Positions 19,038 to 28,141 of a stretch of 64,000 bases of DNA are shown here, piece after piece. A program made the translations under genes and the position numbers. Position 1 is the first letter of the stretch. Every line of letters starts with the position of its first letter. The stretch is taken from NCBI RefSeq assembly GCF_030462475.1, contig NZ_JASMRZ010000014.1:40671-104670 (forward strand), read 5' to 3'. The DNA comes from Variovorax sp. CAN15 (GTDB lineage: Bacteria; Pseudomonadota; Gammaproteobacteria; Burkholderiales; Burkholderiaceae_C). The notes beneath the pieces were generated by a model that saw only the letters and a program-made list of their open reading frames with translations, did no database searches and had not been told where the DNA came from.

Positions 19038-19061
19038 TCACGCAGTGAAAGTGATGCGTGA
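19038..19061. terminator. Inverted repeat just after hslU
   Basis: TCACGCA agtgaaagtga-type loop TGCGTGA: seven perfect base pairs around a 10-nt loop, starting about 36 bp after the hslU stop. No T-run follows on the minus strand, so the terminator call is tentative. Confidence 0.35.
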
Positions 19062-19096
19062 AGGATTCCCGCGTTACAGCGGAAGGAGAAGCGGCT

Positions 19097-20419
19097 TCAG
19101 AGGATGAAGCGCGAAAGGTCTTCGTCGTGACTTAGTGCCGCGAGGCGCTGGTCGACATAGGCGGCATCGATGCGGATCGATTGCCCTTCGAGGCGGGTCG
19201 CGTCGAAGCTTACCTCATCCAGCAGCCGTTCCATCACGGTAGACAAACGGCGCGCGCCGATGTTCTCGGTACGCTCATTCACCTCGAAGGCGATGGCTGC
19301 CAGCCGGTTCACGCCCTCGGGGGTGAATTCGAGCGTCACGCCTTCCGTCGCCAGCAGCGCCTGGTACTGCTTCACCAGCGACGCGCGCGTCTGTGTGAGG
19401 ATGCTCTCGAAGTCCGCCACCGAGAGCGACTGCAGCTCCACGCGGATCGGAAAGCGCCCCTGCAGCTCGGGAATGAGGTCGCTGGGCTTGCTCAGGTGGA
19501 AGGCGCCGCTCGCAATGAACAGCATGTGGTCGGTGCGAACCACTCCGTACTTGGTGCTGACGGCGGTGCCCTCCACGAGCGGCAGCAGGTCACGCTGCAC
19601 GCCCTGGCGCGACACGTCGGAGCCCTGGGACTCGCTGCGGGTGGCAACCTTGTCGATCTCGTCGATGAAGACGATGCCGTTCTGCTCGGCATTGGCGATG
19701 GCCTGTGTGCGGATCTCGTCCTCGTTGACCAGCTTGGCGGCTTCCTCGTCGGTCAAGAGGCGCAACGCTTCGGCGATCTTGAGCTTGCGCATCTTGCGCT
19801 TGCCGCCGCCGAGCTGGCCGAACATGCCGCGCAGCTGCTCGGTCATTTCCTCCATGCCGGCCGGGCCCATGATCTCGAGAGGCGCGCGGGTCTCGGCGAG
19901 GTCGAGTTCGATTTCCTTGTCGTCGAGCTGGTGCTCGCGCAGCTTCTTGCGGAAGGCCTGGCGGGTGGCGTTGCCGGAGTCGGCGGCAGCACCGTCGGCA
20001 CCGCGCGCGGGAGGCAGCAGCACGTCGAGGATGCGCTCCTCGGCCGCGTCCTCGGCTCGCGCGCGCACCTTCACGCTCTCCGCCTCGCGGGTCTGCTTGA
20101 CGGCTATCTCGGCGAGGTCGCGGATGATCGAATCGACGTCCTTGCCCACGTAGCCCACTTCGGTGAACTTGGTGGCCTCGACCTTGATGAAGGGGGCGTC
20201 GGCCAGGCGCGCGAGGCGGCGGGCGATCTCGGTCTTGCCCACGCCCGTGGGACCGATCATGAGGATGTTCTTCGGCGTGATCTCGTGGCGCAGCTTGTCG
20301 TCGACCTGCTGGCGGCGCCAGCGGTTGCGCAGAGCGATGGCCACGGCGCGCTTGGCCGCCGGCTGGCCGACGATGTGGTTGTCGAGCTCGGAGACGATCT
20401 CCTGGGGGGTCATGGACAT
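19097..20419 (-). CDS. hslU: HslU, ATPase subunit of the HslUV protease
   Basis: HslU is an AAA+ unfoldase that feeds proteins into the HslV peptidase. The 440-residue product begins [19 protein letters not shown], has Walker [10 protein letters not shown], the pore motif GYVGKD, Walker [11 protein letters not shown], and the sensor-2 GARRL segment near the end. Start ATG 20419 lies two bases after the hslV stop and matches the family; the longer track ORF adds out-of-frame hslV sequence. It is the last gene before the hslU-mraZ gap. Confidence 0.97.
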   Translation of the reverse strand: MSMTPQEIVSELDNHIVGQPAAKRAVAIALRNRWRRQQVDDKLRHEITPKNILMIGPTGVGKTEIARRLARLADAPFIKVEATKFTEVGYVGKDVDSIIRDLAEIAVKQTREAESVKVRARAEDAAEERILDVLLPPARGADGAAADSGNATRQAFRKKLREHQLDDKEIELDLAETRAPLEIMGPAGMEEMTEQLRGMFGQLGGGKRKMRKLKIAEALRLLTDEEAAKLVNEDEIRTQAIANAEQNGIVFIDEIDKVATRSESQGSDVSRQGVQRDLLPLVEGTAVSTKYGVVRTDHMLFIASGAFHLSKPSDLIPELQGRFPIRVELQSLSVADFESILTQTRASLVKQYQALLATEGVTLEFTPEGVNRLAAIAFEVNERTENIGARRLSTVMERLLDEVSFDATRLEGQSIRIDAAYVDQRLAALSHDEDLSRFIL

Positions 20420-20421
20420 GG

Positions 20422-20976
20422 TCAGAGCGCTTCCACCGTGTGGTTCATGTTCGTGTAAATGCAGATTTCTCCGGCGATCGCCAGCGATTTGCGCACGATC
20501 TGCTCGGCCGAAAGCTCGGTGTTCTCGATCAGCGCCTTGGCCGCCGACTGGGCATAAGCACCGCCCGAGCCGATGGCGATCACGCCGTCTTCGGGTTCCA
20601 GCACGTCGCCGTTGCCTGTGATGATGAGGGAGGTGGTGGCGTCGGCCACGGCGAGCATCGCTTCGAGCTTGCGCAGCACGCGGTCGGTGCGCCAGTCCTT
20701 GGTGAGCTCGACCGCGGCGCGGGTCAGGTGCCCCTGGTGCTTCTCGAGCTTGGCTTCGAAGCGCTCGAAGAGCGTGAAGGCGTCGGCCGTGGCGCCGGCA
20801 AAGCCTGCGAGCACCTTGCCGTGATAGAGGCGGCGCACCTTGCGCGCCGTGCCCTTGATGACGATGTTGCCGAGAGTGACCTGCCCGTCCCCGCCGATGG
20901 CGACCTGATCGCCCTGGGGGGTCTTGCGGCGCACGCTCACGATGGTGGTGCCGTGAAACTGTTCCATCGCAGCCAT
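20422..20976 (-). CDS. hslV: HslV, peptidase subunit of the HslUV protease
   Basis: HslV is a proteasome-beta-like threonine peptidase. The sequence [11 protein letters not shown] contains the Thr that becomes the catalytic N-terminus after processing, and GGDGQVTLG and [13 protein letters not shown] are typical. The listed start gives 184 residues; an internal ATG at 20967 ([10 protein letters not shown]) would give 181 and a propeptide closer to other family members. Neither has a strong Shine-Dalgarno. It is co-directional with hslU and overlaps nothing. Confidence 0.95.
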   Translation of the reverse strand: MAAMEQFHGTTIVSVRRKTPQGDQVAIGGDGQVTLGNIVIKGTARKVRRLYHGKVLAGFAGATADAFTLFERFEAKLEKHQGHLTRAAVELTKDWRTDRVLRKLEAMLAVADATTSLIITGNGDVLEPEDGVIAIGSGGAYAQSAAKALIENTELSAEQIVRKSLAIAGEICIYTNMNHTVEAL

Positions 20977-21023
20977 CTGGGGATGCGCGCCGGCAATGCA
21001 ACCGCCGCAAGGCGGTGCGAATT

Positions 21024-22697
21024 TCAGTTTTTCCTAACAGCCACCGTGGCGTGATCGGCAATGCCTACCAGGTTGAACAGGGCCGCGATGAGCCGGTGCG
21101 CATCAACGAACTGCACGCGCTCGCCATTGGCATCGCGCGCGCGCACCCAGCTCAGCAGCGTGCCCGCGGCAGCGAGGTCCATGCGCAACAGCGCCGCGCA
21201 CGAGATGACAGGCGCCGTGGTGTGGCGCAGGTGGTTGTCCAGCCGCTGCCAGTTCGACAGCGACTCGCCCCGCAGGTCGCCCGCCAGCGCGGCAAAACCG
21301 CTGTCGGTGGAAGGAAAGCTCTCGGAATCGCCACCGACGGACAGCAGAGACCACACCGAGCTGGGACGGCTCGCGGGCGGCGCGGCCAGCGTGGTGCACT
21401 CGCCCTTCGGGTCTGCCCAGGCGGGCGGCGACACCTCATAGGTGATGCAGTAGTTGAGCGCCACCAGCTCGAAGTCGTCGGGCAGGTGCATCATGCGCAG
21501 CGCCGCCAGGTGCAGCTGCCACCAGATGTCGTCGGTGCCCCGCTCGTTGTTGGGCGCTGCCTCGGACAGCACGGCCAGCAGTTGCGCCGAGCCCATGAAG
21601 CGCAGTTGCACCGGCGAATCGGCCCAGTGCGTGAAGAGCACGCGCAGCGGCGCGGCAGCCTCGGGCTCGATGGCATGCAGGCCGCGCCAGTCGAGCGTCC
21701 ACACCGAGCCTGCCTTCGACAGCGCGCGGGTGAGGTCCATGAGGCCGTCGCGCGCCAGGCGTGCGGGGCAGACCCAGTCGGCGGAAGCACCACCTTCGGC
21801 GATGCCGGCAGCCTCCTCGCTGGCGGTGACGGCCTTGACGCTGCGCGCAAGCTCCTCCAGCGAGACCCAGTCAGGGCCCATGCGCCGCATGCGCTGCGCA
21901 TAGCGCATGCGGGCGGCGGCGAACTTGGCGGCATCGCCAGTGGCACGGTACAGGTCGAAAAGCGCCCGCCAGCGGCTGTCGTCGCGCTCGGAGGCCGCGT
22001 CGGACGCGCTTTCGACGGGCGACACGCTGTCGGGTGGGGAAGCCAGCGCCTGCAGCAGGATGGCCTCGGCGCCGATGTCGTCGCCGTGGGCGAAGCGGAT
22101 CACGGCTTCCTCGAGCGCGCCGTCGTGCGCAAGGCGCGACGAGAGCAGCGGCACGGCTGCCACGGCCGGAGCGGCAGCAGCCTCGTCGCCGCCCTGGGCC
22201 ACCTCGACCGCCAGGGAGGGCGGCGCAGGCTCTGAAAGCAGCTCGTCGGTGTCCACCGGGGGCAGGGTCTCCGCGCCGGCATCGGGCGGCGGGTTGACCA
22301 GCGTTTCGCCGTTCGGGCCGCGCCCCTTCCACCACTGCTGCGACATCTGCTGCTCGATCTCGTCGATCTTCTTGAGCGTGAGCGCGCGGCCCTCCGATTT
22401 CCCGGAGGAGCTGTTGACGTTGAAAGAAGACGGCGTGACCGTCGCCTCGAAGGCATGCGCCGCGGCCTCGCGCTGGCGCAGCTTGCGCAGCATGTCGAAC
22501 TCTCGCCGACGCACGAAATCGTTGCGCTGGCGCCGCTCGATCATCTCCTTGAGCATCTCCCGGCTGTAGGTCTGCGCGGGGAGCGAGGAGTCCGAACCGG
22601 AGGAGGAAGGCGCGTCCAGCTCCGACCAATCCTTCAGGGGATTGCGGACAAACTTGGCCACCTTCGAGAAAAGGCGCCCCGATTCTTCCTTTGGCAT
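21024..22697 (-). CDS. STAS-like domain protein between dksA and hslV
   Basis: The 557-residue protein starts [20 protein letters not shown]. Residues of about 40-85 are charged and helical ([20 protein letters not shown]). A low-complexity Ala/Pro/Glu linker follows, then two alpha/beta segments; the last 60 residues ([20 protein letters not shown] to [13 protein letters not shown]) look like a STAS fold. I see no catalytic residues, signal or membrane segment. It sits between dksA and hslV with gaps of about 50 bp, so it may share their transcript. The function is unknown; a scaffold or regulatory role is a guess. Confidence 0.7.
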   Translation of the reverse strand: MPKEESGRLFSKVAKFVRNPLKDWSELDAPSSSGSDSSLPAQTYSREMLKEMIERRQRNDFVRRREFDMLRKLRQREAAAHAFEATVTPSSFNVNSSSGKSEGRALTLKKIDEIEQQMSQQWWKGRGPNGETLVNPPPDAGAETLPPVDTDELLSEPAPPSLAVEVAQGGDEAAAAPAVAAVPLLSSRLAHDGALEEAVIRFAHGDDIGAEAILLQALASPPDSVSPVESASDAASERDDSRWRALFDLYRATGDAAKFAAARMRYAQRMRRMGPDWVSLEELARSVKAVTASEEAAGIAEGGASADWVCPARLARDGLMDLTRALSKAGSVWTLDWRGLHAIEPEAAAPLRVLFTHWADSPVQLRFMGSAQLLAVLSEAAPNNERGTDDIWWQLHLAALRMMHLPDDFELVALNYCITYEVSPPAWADPKGECTTLAAPPASRPSSVWSLLSVGGDSESFPSTDSGFAALAGDLRGESLSNWQRLDNHLRHTTAPVISCAALLRMDLAAAGTLLSWVRARDANGERVQFVDAHRLIAALFNLVGIADHATVAVRKN

Positions 22698-22746
22698 TCG
22701 GCGAAGGCTATCGAAGAGACTGGCTTTTATCTACCTTGGTCCCGTT

Positions 22747-23748
22747 TCAATCCCCGAACATCTTCTGCTTGAGTTCGCGGCGCTGCTGCGCCTCGAGCGA
22801 CAGCGTGGCCGTCGGGCGGGCCAGCAGGCGGCCGACGCCGATGGGCTCGCCGGTCTCGTCGCAGTAGCCGTAGTCGCCGGCGTCGATGCGCTGGATCGAC
22901 TGCTCGATCTTCTTGAGCAGCTTGCGCTCGCGGTCGCGGGTGCGCAGCTCGAGGGCGTGTTCTTCCTCGATGGTGGCGCGGTCGGCCGGGTCGGGCACGA
23001 CCACCGTGTCTTCACGCAGGTGCTCGGTGGTCTCGCCGGCGTTCTCGAGGATGCCGCGCTTGAGTTCTTCGAGCTTCAGGCGGAAGAACGCCATCTGCTT
23101 TTCGTTCATGTACTCGTCGTCCGGCATGGCGATGACTTCGGCATCGCTCAGTTCGGCGGGCGACTTGGTCTTCCAGTTGTTGGCCAGTTTCGGGTCTTTC
23201 TTGATGGCGAGGGGCGGCGGAGGCACCAGCGCGTTGGAATGGCTCTGCGAGAAGGTGGACTTGGCGGCCGTCGATGCCACCGACTGCGGCATCGAGGGGA
23301 CGGTCAGTTGCGACAGCCGGGACACGCGGCCACCACGCGCGGCGGGAGCGGGCGTGGCGGTTTGAGCGGGCATCGAGGGTGTCGCCGGGGCGGAAGTGGA
23401 GGCGGCAGCCGTTTTTTTCATGGGGATCGAGGGGACAGAGGAAACAGCCGCAGGACGGCCGACGGGTTTGGATGACGATGAGCCCACGCCCGCGGTCTTC
23501 GTCGCGGCGGTTGCAGGCTTGGCGGACTTCTTGGTCGCAGCGGTCGCGGCCTTGACCGGTGGTGCTGCGGGCTTTTTGGACGGCACGCCTTTCTCGTTGG
23601 TCACGGAGCCGGAAACCTTCCTGGCCACGGGTACAGCCTGCTTCGCAGCCGGCGCCTTTTTCGCGGCGGGCTTGGTTGCTGGCGTGGCCTTGGCGGCGGG
23701 TTTCTTCACGGTGACTGGCTCCTTGGACGAACTGGAACGCGCTTTCAC
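22747..23748 (-). CDS. dksA: DksA, RNA polymerase secondary-channel factor with long basic N-terminal extension
   Basis: DksA works with ppGpp to retune rRNA and amino-acid promoters. The DksA core is in the last 135 residues: the coiled-coil tip DPADRA (253-258) matches the essential DxxDxA motif, and the globular part ends in RPTATLSLEAQQRRE. The zinc finger is degenerate, with only Cys296 left of the usual four. Residues 1-195 are an added Lys/Ala/Pro/Ser-rich tail like histone H1. The GTG start at 23748 has a strong GGAGGAG upstream, so the tail is probably translated. An ATG later in the tail is an alternative. Confidence 0.92.
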   Translation of the reverse strand: MKARSSSSKEPVTVKKPAAKATPATKPAAKKAPAAKQAVPVARKVSGSVTNEKGVPSKKPAAPPVKAATAATKKSAKPATAATKTAGVGSSSSKPVGRPAAVSSVPSIPMKKTAAASTSAPATPSMPAQTATPAPAARGGRVSRLSQLTVPSMPQSVASTAAKSTFSQSHSNALVPPPPLAIKKDPKLANNWKTKSPAELSDAEVIAMPDDEYMNEKQMAFFRLKLEELKRGILENAGETTEHLREDTVVVPDPADRATIEEEHALELRTRDRERKLLKKIEQSIQRIDAGDYGYCDETGEPIGVGRLLARPTATLSLEAQQRRELKQKMFGD

Positions 23749-24113
23749 TGGGTGTCTCCTCCCATCGGAGCCCTTTGCAGCCTCCAGGCCGCACAGGCTC
23801 CCGTTGTCGGGGTGCCCGCCAAGTGGCGAACCCCGGGGTTATACCCCCGAAAGCCTGCCAGAAACGTACGGCGCCCCGTGCCGGAAGTCACATCTTGTCC
23901 TCGGGAGCAGGACGTGGCTTGCGAAACAGGCGCGCGATTGTATAGAGAACTCGAAGGCGCGGGACATGTTCCGGCGTGCTGTCCGACTCCGTTAGCATCG
24001 CGCGGCGCCGCCGGAGGGGGCGGCGCGCGGCCCCGGCTTTTGCCCATATGGCGCCGGGGGCCTATCCGATCATTCCGATCAATCGCAAGACAGACACAAG
24101 AAAGCAACAAGCC

Positions 24114-25610
24114 TTGAACAAGAAAGCAGTTTTGGGAGTCCTGGCCGCGGCCATCGCCGTCGCCTACGGCGGCAGCACCTGGTGGGCCGGGTCGCAGATC
24201 AAGTCGCGCTACGACGCCGCGCTGGACGAATTGCCGAAGCAGACCGCGCTGGTGCGCGTGACCGAGCGCAAGTACGAGCGCGGCTTCCTGGGCGCCGTCA
24301 GCACCGTCACGCTGGAGATCGGCTGCGCGGCCGATGCCGCGGCAAGCGCGCAGCAGCCCGCCGCCGACCGGACGGGAGATGAAGAAGAACAGGCCGAGGA
24401 AGACGACGGCTCCGCCATCAAGCCCCCGAAGCAGCTTCGCCTGACCATCCGCGACACCATCCACCACGGCCCGCTGGCCGGCGGCACCCTGGCGGCCGCC
24501 ACCATCGACAGCGAACTGGTGCTCGACGACAAGGCGCAGGCCGAGGCCAAGAAGCTGTTCGGCGAGGCCAAGCCCCTGTCGGCGCGCACCAAGGTTGGCT
24601 TCGACGGCGCCTTCACCACCGATCTGACGGTCGCGCCCGCCAGGCTGGCCGAGGAAGGCAAGGGCCGCCTCGACTGGCAGGGCATGAAGGTCCGCATGGA
24701 AGTCAACGCCGCACGCACCCAGGCCCGCTACGACCTGAGCATGCCCGGCCTCGACTTCAGCGACACGAAGAGCGGCGCGACCATGAAGATGGGCAAGCTC
24801 ACCGCCAAGGCCGACATGGACAGCAGCGCCGGCTTGTTCCTGGCCACCGGCAAGACCGAGGGCAAGCTCGACAGCCTCGAATTCGCCGTGCGCAAGAAGC
24901 CCGCCGAGGACGGCGCCGCGCCGCCCAAGGCGCTGCCCACCGTCGTGCTGCAGGGCATCGACCTGGTGGGCGAGGCGAGCATCAAGGACGGCCTCTACGC
25001 CTCCACCGGCACCCTCAAGGGCACCGGCAAGATCGGCGAGACCAGGATCGACAGGTTCGAGCTGACCAGCGGCGCGCGCCGCATTCACGGCGCCGGCTAC
25101 AGGAAGCTGGCCGACGCCTGGATGCAGTCCAGCGCCGCCAGCGGCTGCGGCAAGGGCGGCAGCAAGGCCTCCCAGGCCGCCATGCAGGCGCTGGCCGAAC
25201 AGCTCGCGCCCGATCTCAAGGCCATGGCCAAGTACGCCCCCGAGGCCGGCATCGACAAGCTGGTGGTCGAAATCGACGGCAAGCGCGCCGAACTCGGCTA
25301 CTCGGTCGGCATGGCCGGCGTGACCGACGAAGACCTGCAGTTGCCGGGCACGGCGCTGATGATGAAGCGCGGCGTGCTCAAGGCCCACGCGCGGCTACCC
25401 ATGAAGTGGCTCGAGAAGCTGGCCGAGACCGGCGCCGAGAGCGGCCAGACGCCCCCGCCCGAAATGGTGGCCGGCCTGGTCGAACAGGGCGAGGAAAGCG
25501 GCTTCGTGAAGCGCGACGGCGACGACGTCACCGCCCAGGCCGAGTTCAGCGACGGCAGCCTGAAGGTCAACGGCAAGCCGCTGGGTGGCATGGGCAGCGC
25601 GGGCAAGTAA
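24114..25610 (+). CDS. DUF945 (YdgA-like) family protein
   Basis: The 498-residue protein begins with a signal-anchor (NKKAVLGVLAAAIAVAYGGSTWW) followed by QIKSRYDAALDEL and ERKYERGFLGAVSTV, the usual opening of DUF945 proteins. These are secreted or membrane-anchored proteins of unknown role. An acidic loop (GDEEEQAEEDD) lies near residue 90. I start at TTG 24114, which gives the family N-terminus M-N-K-K; an in-frame ATG at 24048 would add 22 residues ahead of the signal. It is divergent from dksA and convergent with the CobW gene. Confidence 0.75.
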   Translation: MNKKAVLGVLAAAIAVAYGGSTWWAGSQIKSRYDAALDELPKQTALVRVTERKYERGFLGAVSTVTLEIGCAADAAASAQQPAADRTGDEEEQAEEDDGSAIKPPKQLRLTIRDTIHHGPLAGGTLAAATIDSELVLDDKAQAEAKKLFGEAKPLSARTKVGFDGAFTTDLTVAPARLAEEGKGRLDWQGMKVRMEVNAARTQARYDLSMPGLDFSDTKSGATMKMGKLTAKADMDSSAGLFLATGKTEGKLDSLEFAVRKKPAEDGAAPPKALPTVVLQGIDLVGEASIKDGLYASTGTLKGTGKIGETRIDRFELTSGARRIHGAGYRKLADAWMQSSAASGCGKGGSKASQAAMQALAEQLAPDLKAMAKYAPEAGIDKLVVEIDGKRAELGYSVGMAGVTDEDLQLPGTALMMKRGVLKAHARLPMKWLEKLAETGAESGQTPPPEMVAGLVEQGEESGFVKRDGDDVTAQAEFSDGSLKVNGKPLGGMGSAGK

Positions 25611-25622
25611 GCCGCGGTGTTT

Positions 25623-25736
25623 CTCCCTCCCCCGCTGGGGGAGGGCCGGGGTGGGGGCACGACGGCCGCCGAAGAAATCGCAGCGTCAGATCGAAGGCCT
25701 GCCCCCATCCCAACCTTCCCCCAGCGGGGGAAGGAG
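25623..25736. terminator. Long inverted repeat between convergent genes
   Basis: Two 37-bp arms (25623-25659 and 25700-25736) are inverted copies with about 32 matches. Each arm contains its own CCCCCgctGGGGG hairpin. They lie between the ends of the DUF945 gene (+) and the CobW gene (-), so a two-way terminator or a paired REP-like element is likely. There are no long T-runs. Confidence 0.6.
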
Positions 25737-25748
25737 CAAGTCAGGGCC

Positions 25749-26804
25749 TCAGACCAGGCACTGCTCCAGGCCCTGCTCCAGAATTTCGCGCGGCAGCTCG
25801 ATGCCGATGAACACCATGCGGCTCTGGCGCGCCTCGTCCTTGCCCCATTCCGGGCCCAGGTCGCTGCCCATCAGCTGGTGCACGCCCTGGAAGATCACCT
25901 TGCGCTCGGTGCCCTTCATGTTCAGCACGCCCTTGTAGCGCAGCATGCGCGGGCCGTAGATGTTGACGATCGCGCCCAGGAAGTCTTCCAGCTTGGCCGG
26001 GTCGAAGGCGCGGTCGGCCTTGTAGACGAAGCTCTTGACGTCGTCGTCCGTGTGGTGATGGTGGCCATGGCCGCCCTCGTGCTTGTGCGAGGGATGGTCG
26101 CAGTGCTCGCCATGCGCGTGGTCATGGTCGTGATGATCGTGGTCGTCTTCCTTGAGGAAGTCGGGGTCGATGTCGAGCTTGGCGTTCAGGTTGAAGCCGC
26201 GCAGGTCGAAGATGTCCTTCAGCGGCACGTCGCCGAAATGCGCCTTCTGCTGCGGCGCGCGCGGGTTCATGTGCTTCAGGCGGTGAATGAGCGCCTCGGT
26301 TTCCTCGGCCGACACCAGTTCGCTCTTGCTGATGAAGATCTGGTCGGCGAAGCCCACCTGGCGGCGCGCTTCCTGGCGGTCGTTGAGCTGCTGCGGCGCG
26401 TGCTTGGCGTCCACCAGCGTGAGGATCGAATCGAGCAGGTAGCTCTCGGCGATCTCGTCGTCCATGAAGAAGGTCTGGGCCACGGGGCCGGGGTCGGCCA
26501 GGCCGGTGGTCTCGATCACCACGCGGTCGAAATCGAGCAGGCCCTGGCGCTTCTTGGAGGCCAGCAGCTGCAGCGCCTCGCGCAGGTCTTCGCGGATGGT
26601 GCAGCAGACGCAGCCGTTGCTCATCTGCACGATCTGCTCCTTCGACTCGGTCACGAGGATGTCGCTGTCGATGTTCTCCTCGCCGAACTCGTTCTCGATG
26701 ACCGCGATCTTCTGGCCGTGGGCCTCGGTCAGGATGCGTTTGAGCAGCGTGGTCTTGCCCGAGCCGAGAAAGCCGGTGAGGATGGTCGCGGGAATGAGGG
26801 CCAT
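25749..26804 (-). CDS. CobW/COG0523-family GTPase with His-rich metal loop
   Basis: Members of this G3E GTPase family deliver metals such as zinc or cobalt to target proteins. The 351-residue protein has Walker A TGFLGSGKTTL, the CxCC metal motif NGCVCCTIRED, ETTGLADPGPV and a guanine-specificity SKSEL. Between the GTPase and the C-terminal CobW domain lies a very His/Asp-rich stretch (about residues 222-255) suited to binding several metal ions. No zur-box-like operator or cobalamin gene is nearby, so zinc rather than cobalt handling is the more likely role, but this is open. Confidence 0.9.
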   Translation of the reverse strand: MALIPATILTGFLGSGKTTLLKRILTEAHGQKIAVIENEFGEENIDSDILVTESKEQIVQMSNGCVCCTIREDLREALQLLASKKRQGLLDFDRVVIETTGLADPGPVAQTFFMDDEIAESYLLDSILTLVDAKHAPQQLNDRQEARRQVGFADQIFISKSELVSAEETEALIHRLKHMNPRAPQQKAHFGDVPLKDIFDLRGFNLNAKLDIDPDFLKEDDHDHHDHDHAHGEHCDHPSHKHEGGHGHHHHTDDDVKSFVYKADRAFDPAKLEDFLGAIVNIYGPRMLRYKGVLNMKGTERKVIFQGVHQLMGSDLGPEWGKDEARQSRMVFIGIELPREILEQGLEQCLV

Positions 26805-26913
26805 GGGGAAAGTGCTCCGGAAGCGGAAAACGGGAAATGGGGGCCGTGGACGGCGCGGCCCGGCAGTTTAGCCAATGCCACTGAGTTGCGTTGGCGGCAG
26901 GGTCAAGCCCGCT

Positions 26914-28128
26914 TCAGGCGGGCTTCCTGACCACCACCAGCCCTTTCAGGTACTCGCCTTCCGGGAACTCGATGGTCATCGGATGGTCCGGCGCCGCGCC
27001 AAGCCGCTCGGCGATGTAGCCGTCCACGCCCGCGTCGAGCCCCGCCGAGGCCACGATCTTGTGGAACAGGTCTGCGCTGATGCCGCCCGAGCACGAGAAG
27101 GTCAGCAGCACCCCGCCCGGCTCCAGGATCTTCAGCGCAAGGCGGTTGACGTCCTTGTAGGCCCGCGCGGCGCGCTCGGCATGCGCCACCGTGGGCGCGA
27201 ACTTGGGCGGGTCGAGCACGATGGCGTCGAAGGTGCGGCCCTGGTCGATGAACTCGCGCAGCACGGTGTTGACGTTGGCGTCGAGGAACTCGGTCTCGAT
27301 GCCCTGCCCCTCGAAGCCATTGAGCGCCAGGTGCCCGCGCGCCCGCTCCAGCGCCGGCAGCGAGGAATCGACCGACACCAGCTGCGCGCCCTCGAGCGCG
27401 CCCGCGGCCTTGAGCCCCGCCAGCGCCGCCACCGTGAATCCGCCCGTGTAGCAGAAGCAGTTCAGCACGCGCCTGAAGCGCCGGTGCTGCGCCAGTTCGG
27501 CAAAACGCTGGCGGCTGTCGCGCTGGTCGAGGTAGAAGCCGGTCTTGTGGCCGGTGGCGATGTCCAGCGACAGCTTCCAGCCGTGCTCGCGGATGACGAT
27601 CTCGGTCGGCCCTTCGCCGCGCAGCCAGCCCGTGACCGGCTTCAGCCCCTCGCGCTCGCGGCCGCTGGCGTCGGAGCGCTCGTAAAGCTTCGTGAGGCCC
27701 GTGGCCTTGAGCAGCGCATCGGCCAGCGCGCCCTTCCAGCGCTCCACGCCGGCCGAGAGGAACTGCGCCACCAGCGTGTCCCCATAGCGGTCGACGATCA
27801 GCCCCGGCAGGCCGTCGGCCTCGCCATGGATCAGCCGCACGCCGTCGCTCTGCAGATCGAACAGGCCCCGCGCATTCACGGCACGGGCGCACAGCGAGGC
27901 AAGGAAAGCTGCATCGATGCGCTGCGTCTCGACGAAGCTCCAGGCCCGCGCGCGGATCTTGGAAGTCGGGCTGAACGCAGCCCACGCGAGGAAGGCGCCG
28001 TCGTGCGACTCGACGCGCACCGTCTCGCCGGAATCGGCGCCGCCGCGCGCGATGGCGGATTCGAACACCCAGGGATGGCGGCGCTGCAGCGAGCGCTCCT
28101 TGCCGGGTTTGAGGCGAAGGGTTTTCAT
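26914..28128 (-). CDS. rlmI: RlmI-like 23S rRNA m5C methyltransferase
   Basis: The 404-residue protein starts with a PUA domain (KTLRLKPGKERSLQRRHPWV) and ends in a Rossmann methyltransferase with VLNCFCYTGGFTVAAL (SAM loop), LVSVDSSLPAL and the catalytic-region motif VLDPPKFAP, then LTFSCSGGIS with the Cys expected of the family. E. coli RlmI methylates C1962 of 23S rRNA; I transfer that role by similarity. It lies 13 bp after xerC and may be the last gene of the dapF-xerC transcript. Confidence 0.88.
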   Translation of the reverse strand: MKTLRLKPGKERSLQRRHPWVFESAIARGGADSGETVRVESHDGAFLAWAAFSPTSKIRARAWSFVETQRIDAAFLASLCARAVNARGLFDLQSDGVRLIHGEADGLPGLIVDRYGDTLVAQFLSAGVERWKGALADALLKATGLTKLYERSDASGREREGLKPVTGWLRGEGPTEIVIREHGWKLSLDIATGHKTGFYLDQRDSRQRFAELAQHRRFRRVLNCFCYTGGFTVAALAGLKAAGALEGAQLVSVDSSLPALERARGHLALNGFEGQGIETEFLDANVNTVLREFIDQGRTFDAIVLDPPKFAPTVAHAERAARAYKDVNRLALKILEPGGVLLTFSCSGGISADLFHKIVASAGLDAGVDGYIAERLGAAPDHPMTIEFPEGEYLKGLVVVRKPA

Positions 28129-28141
28129 TGTTTCTTGTTGC

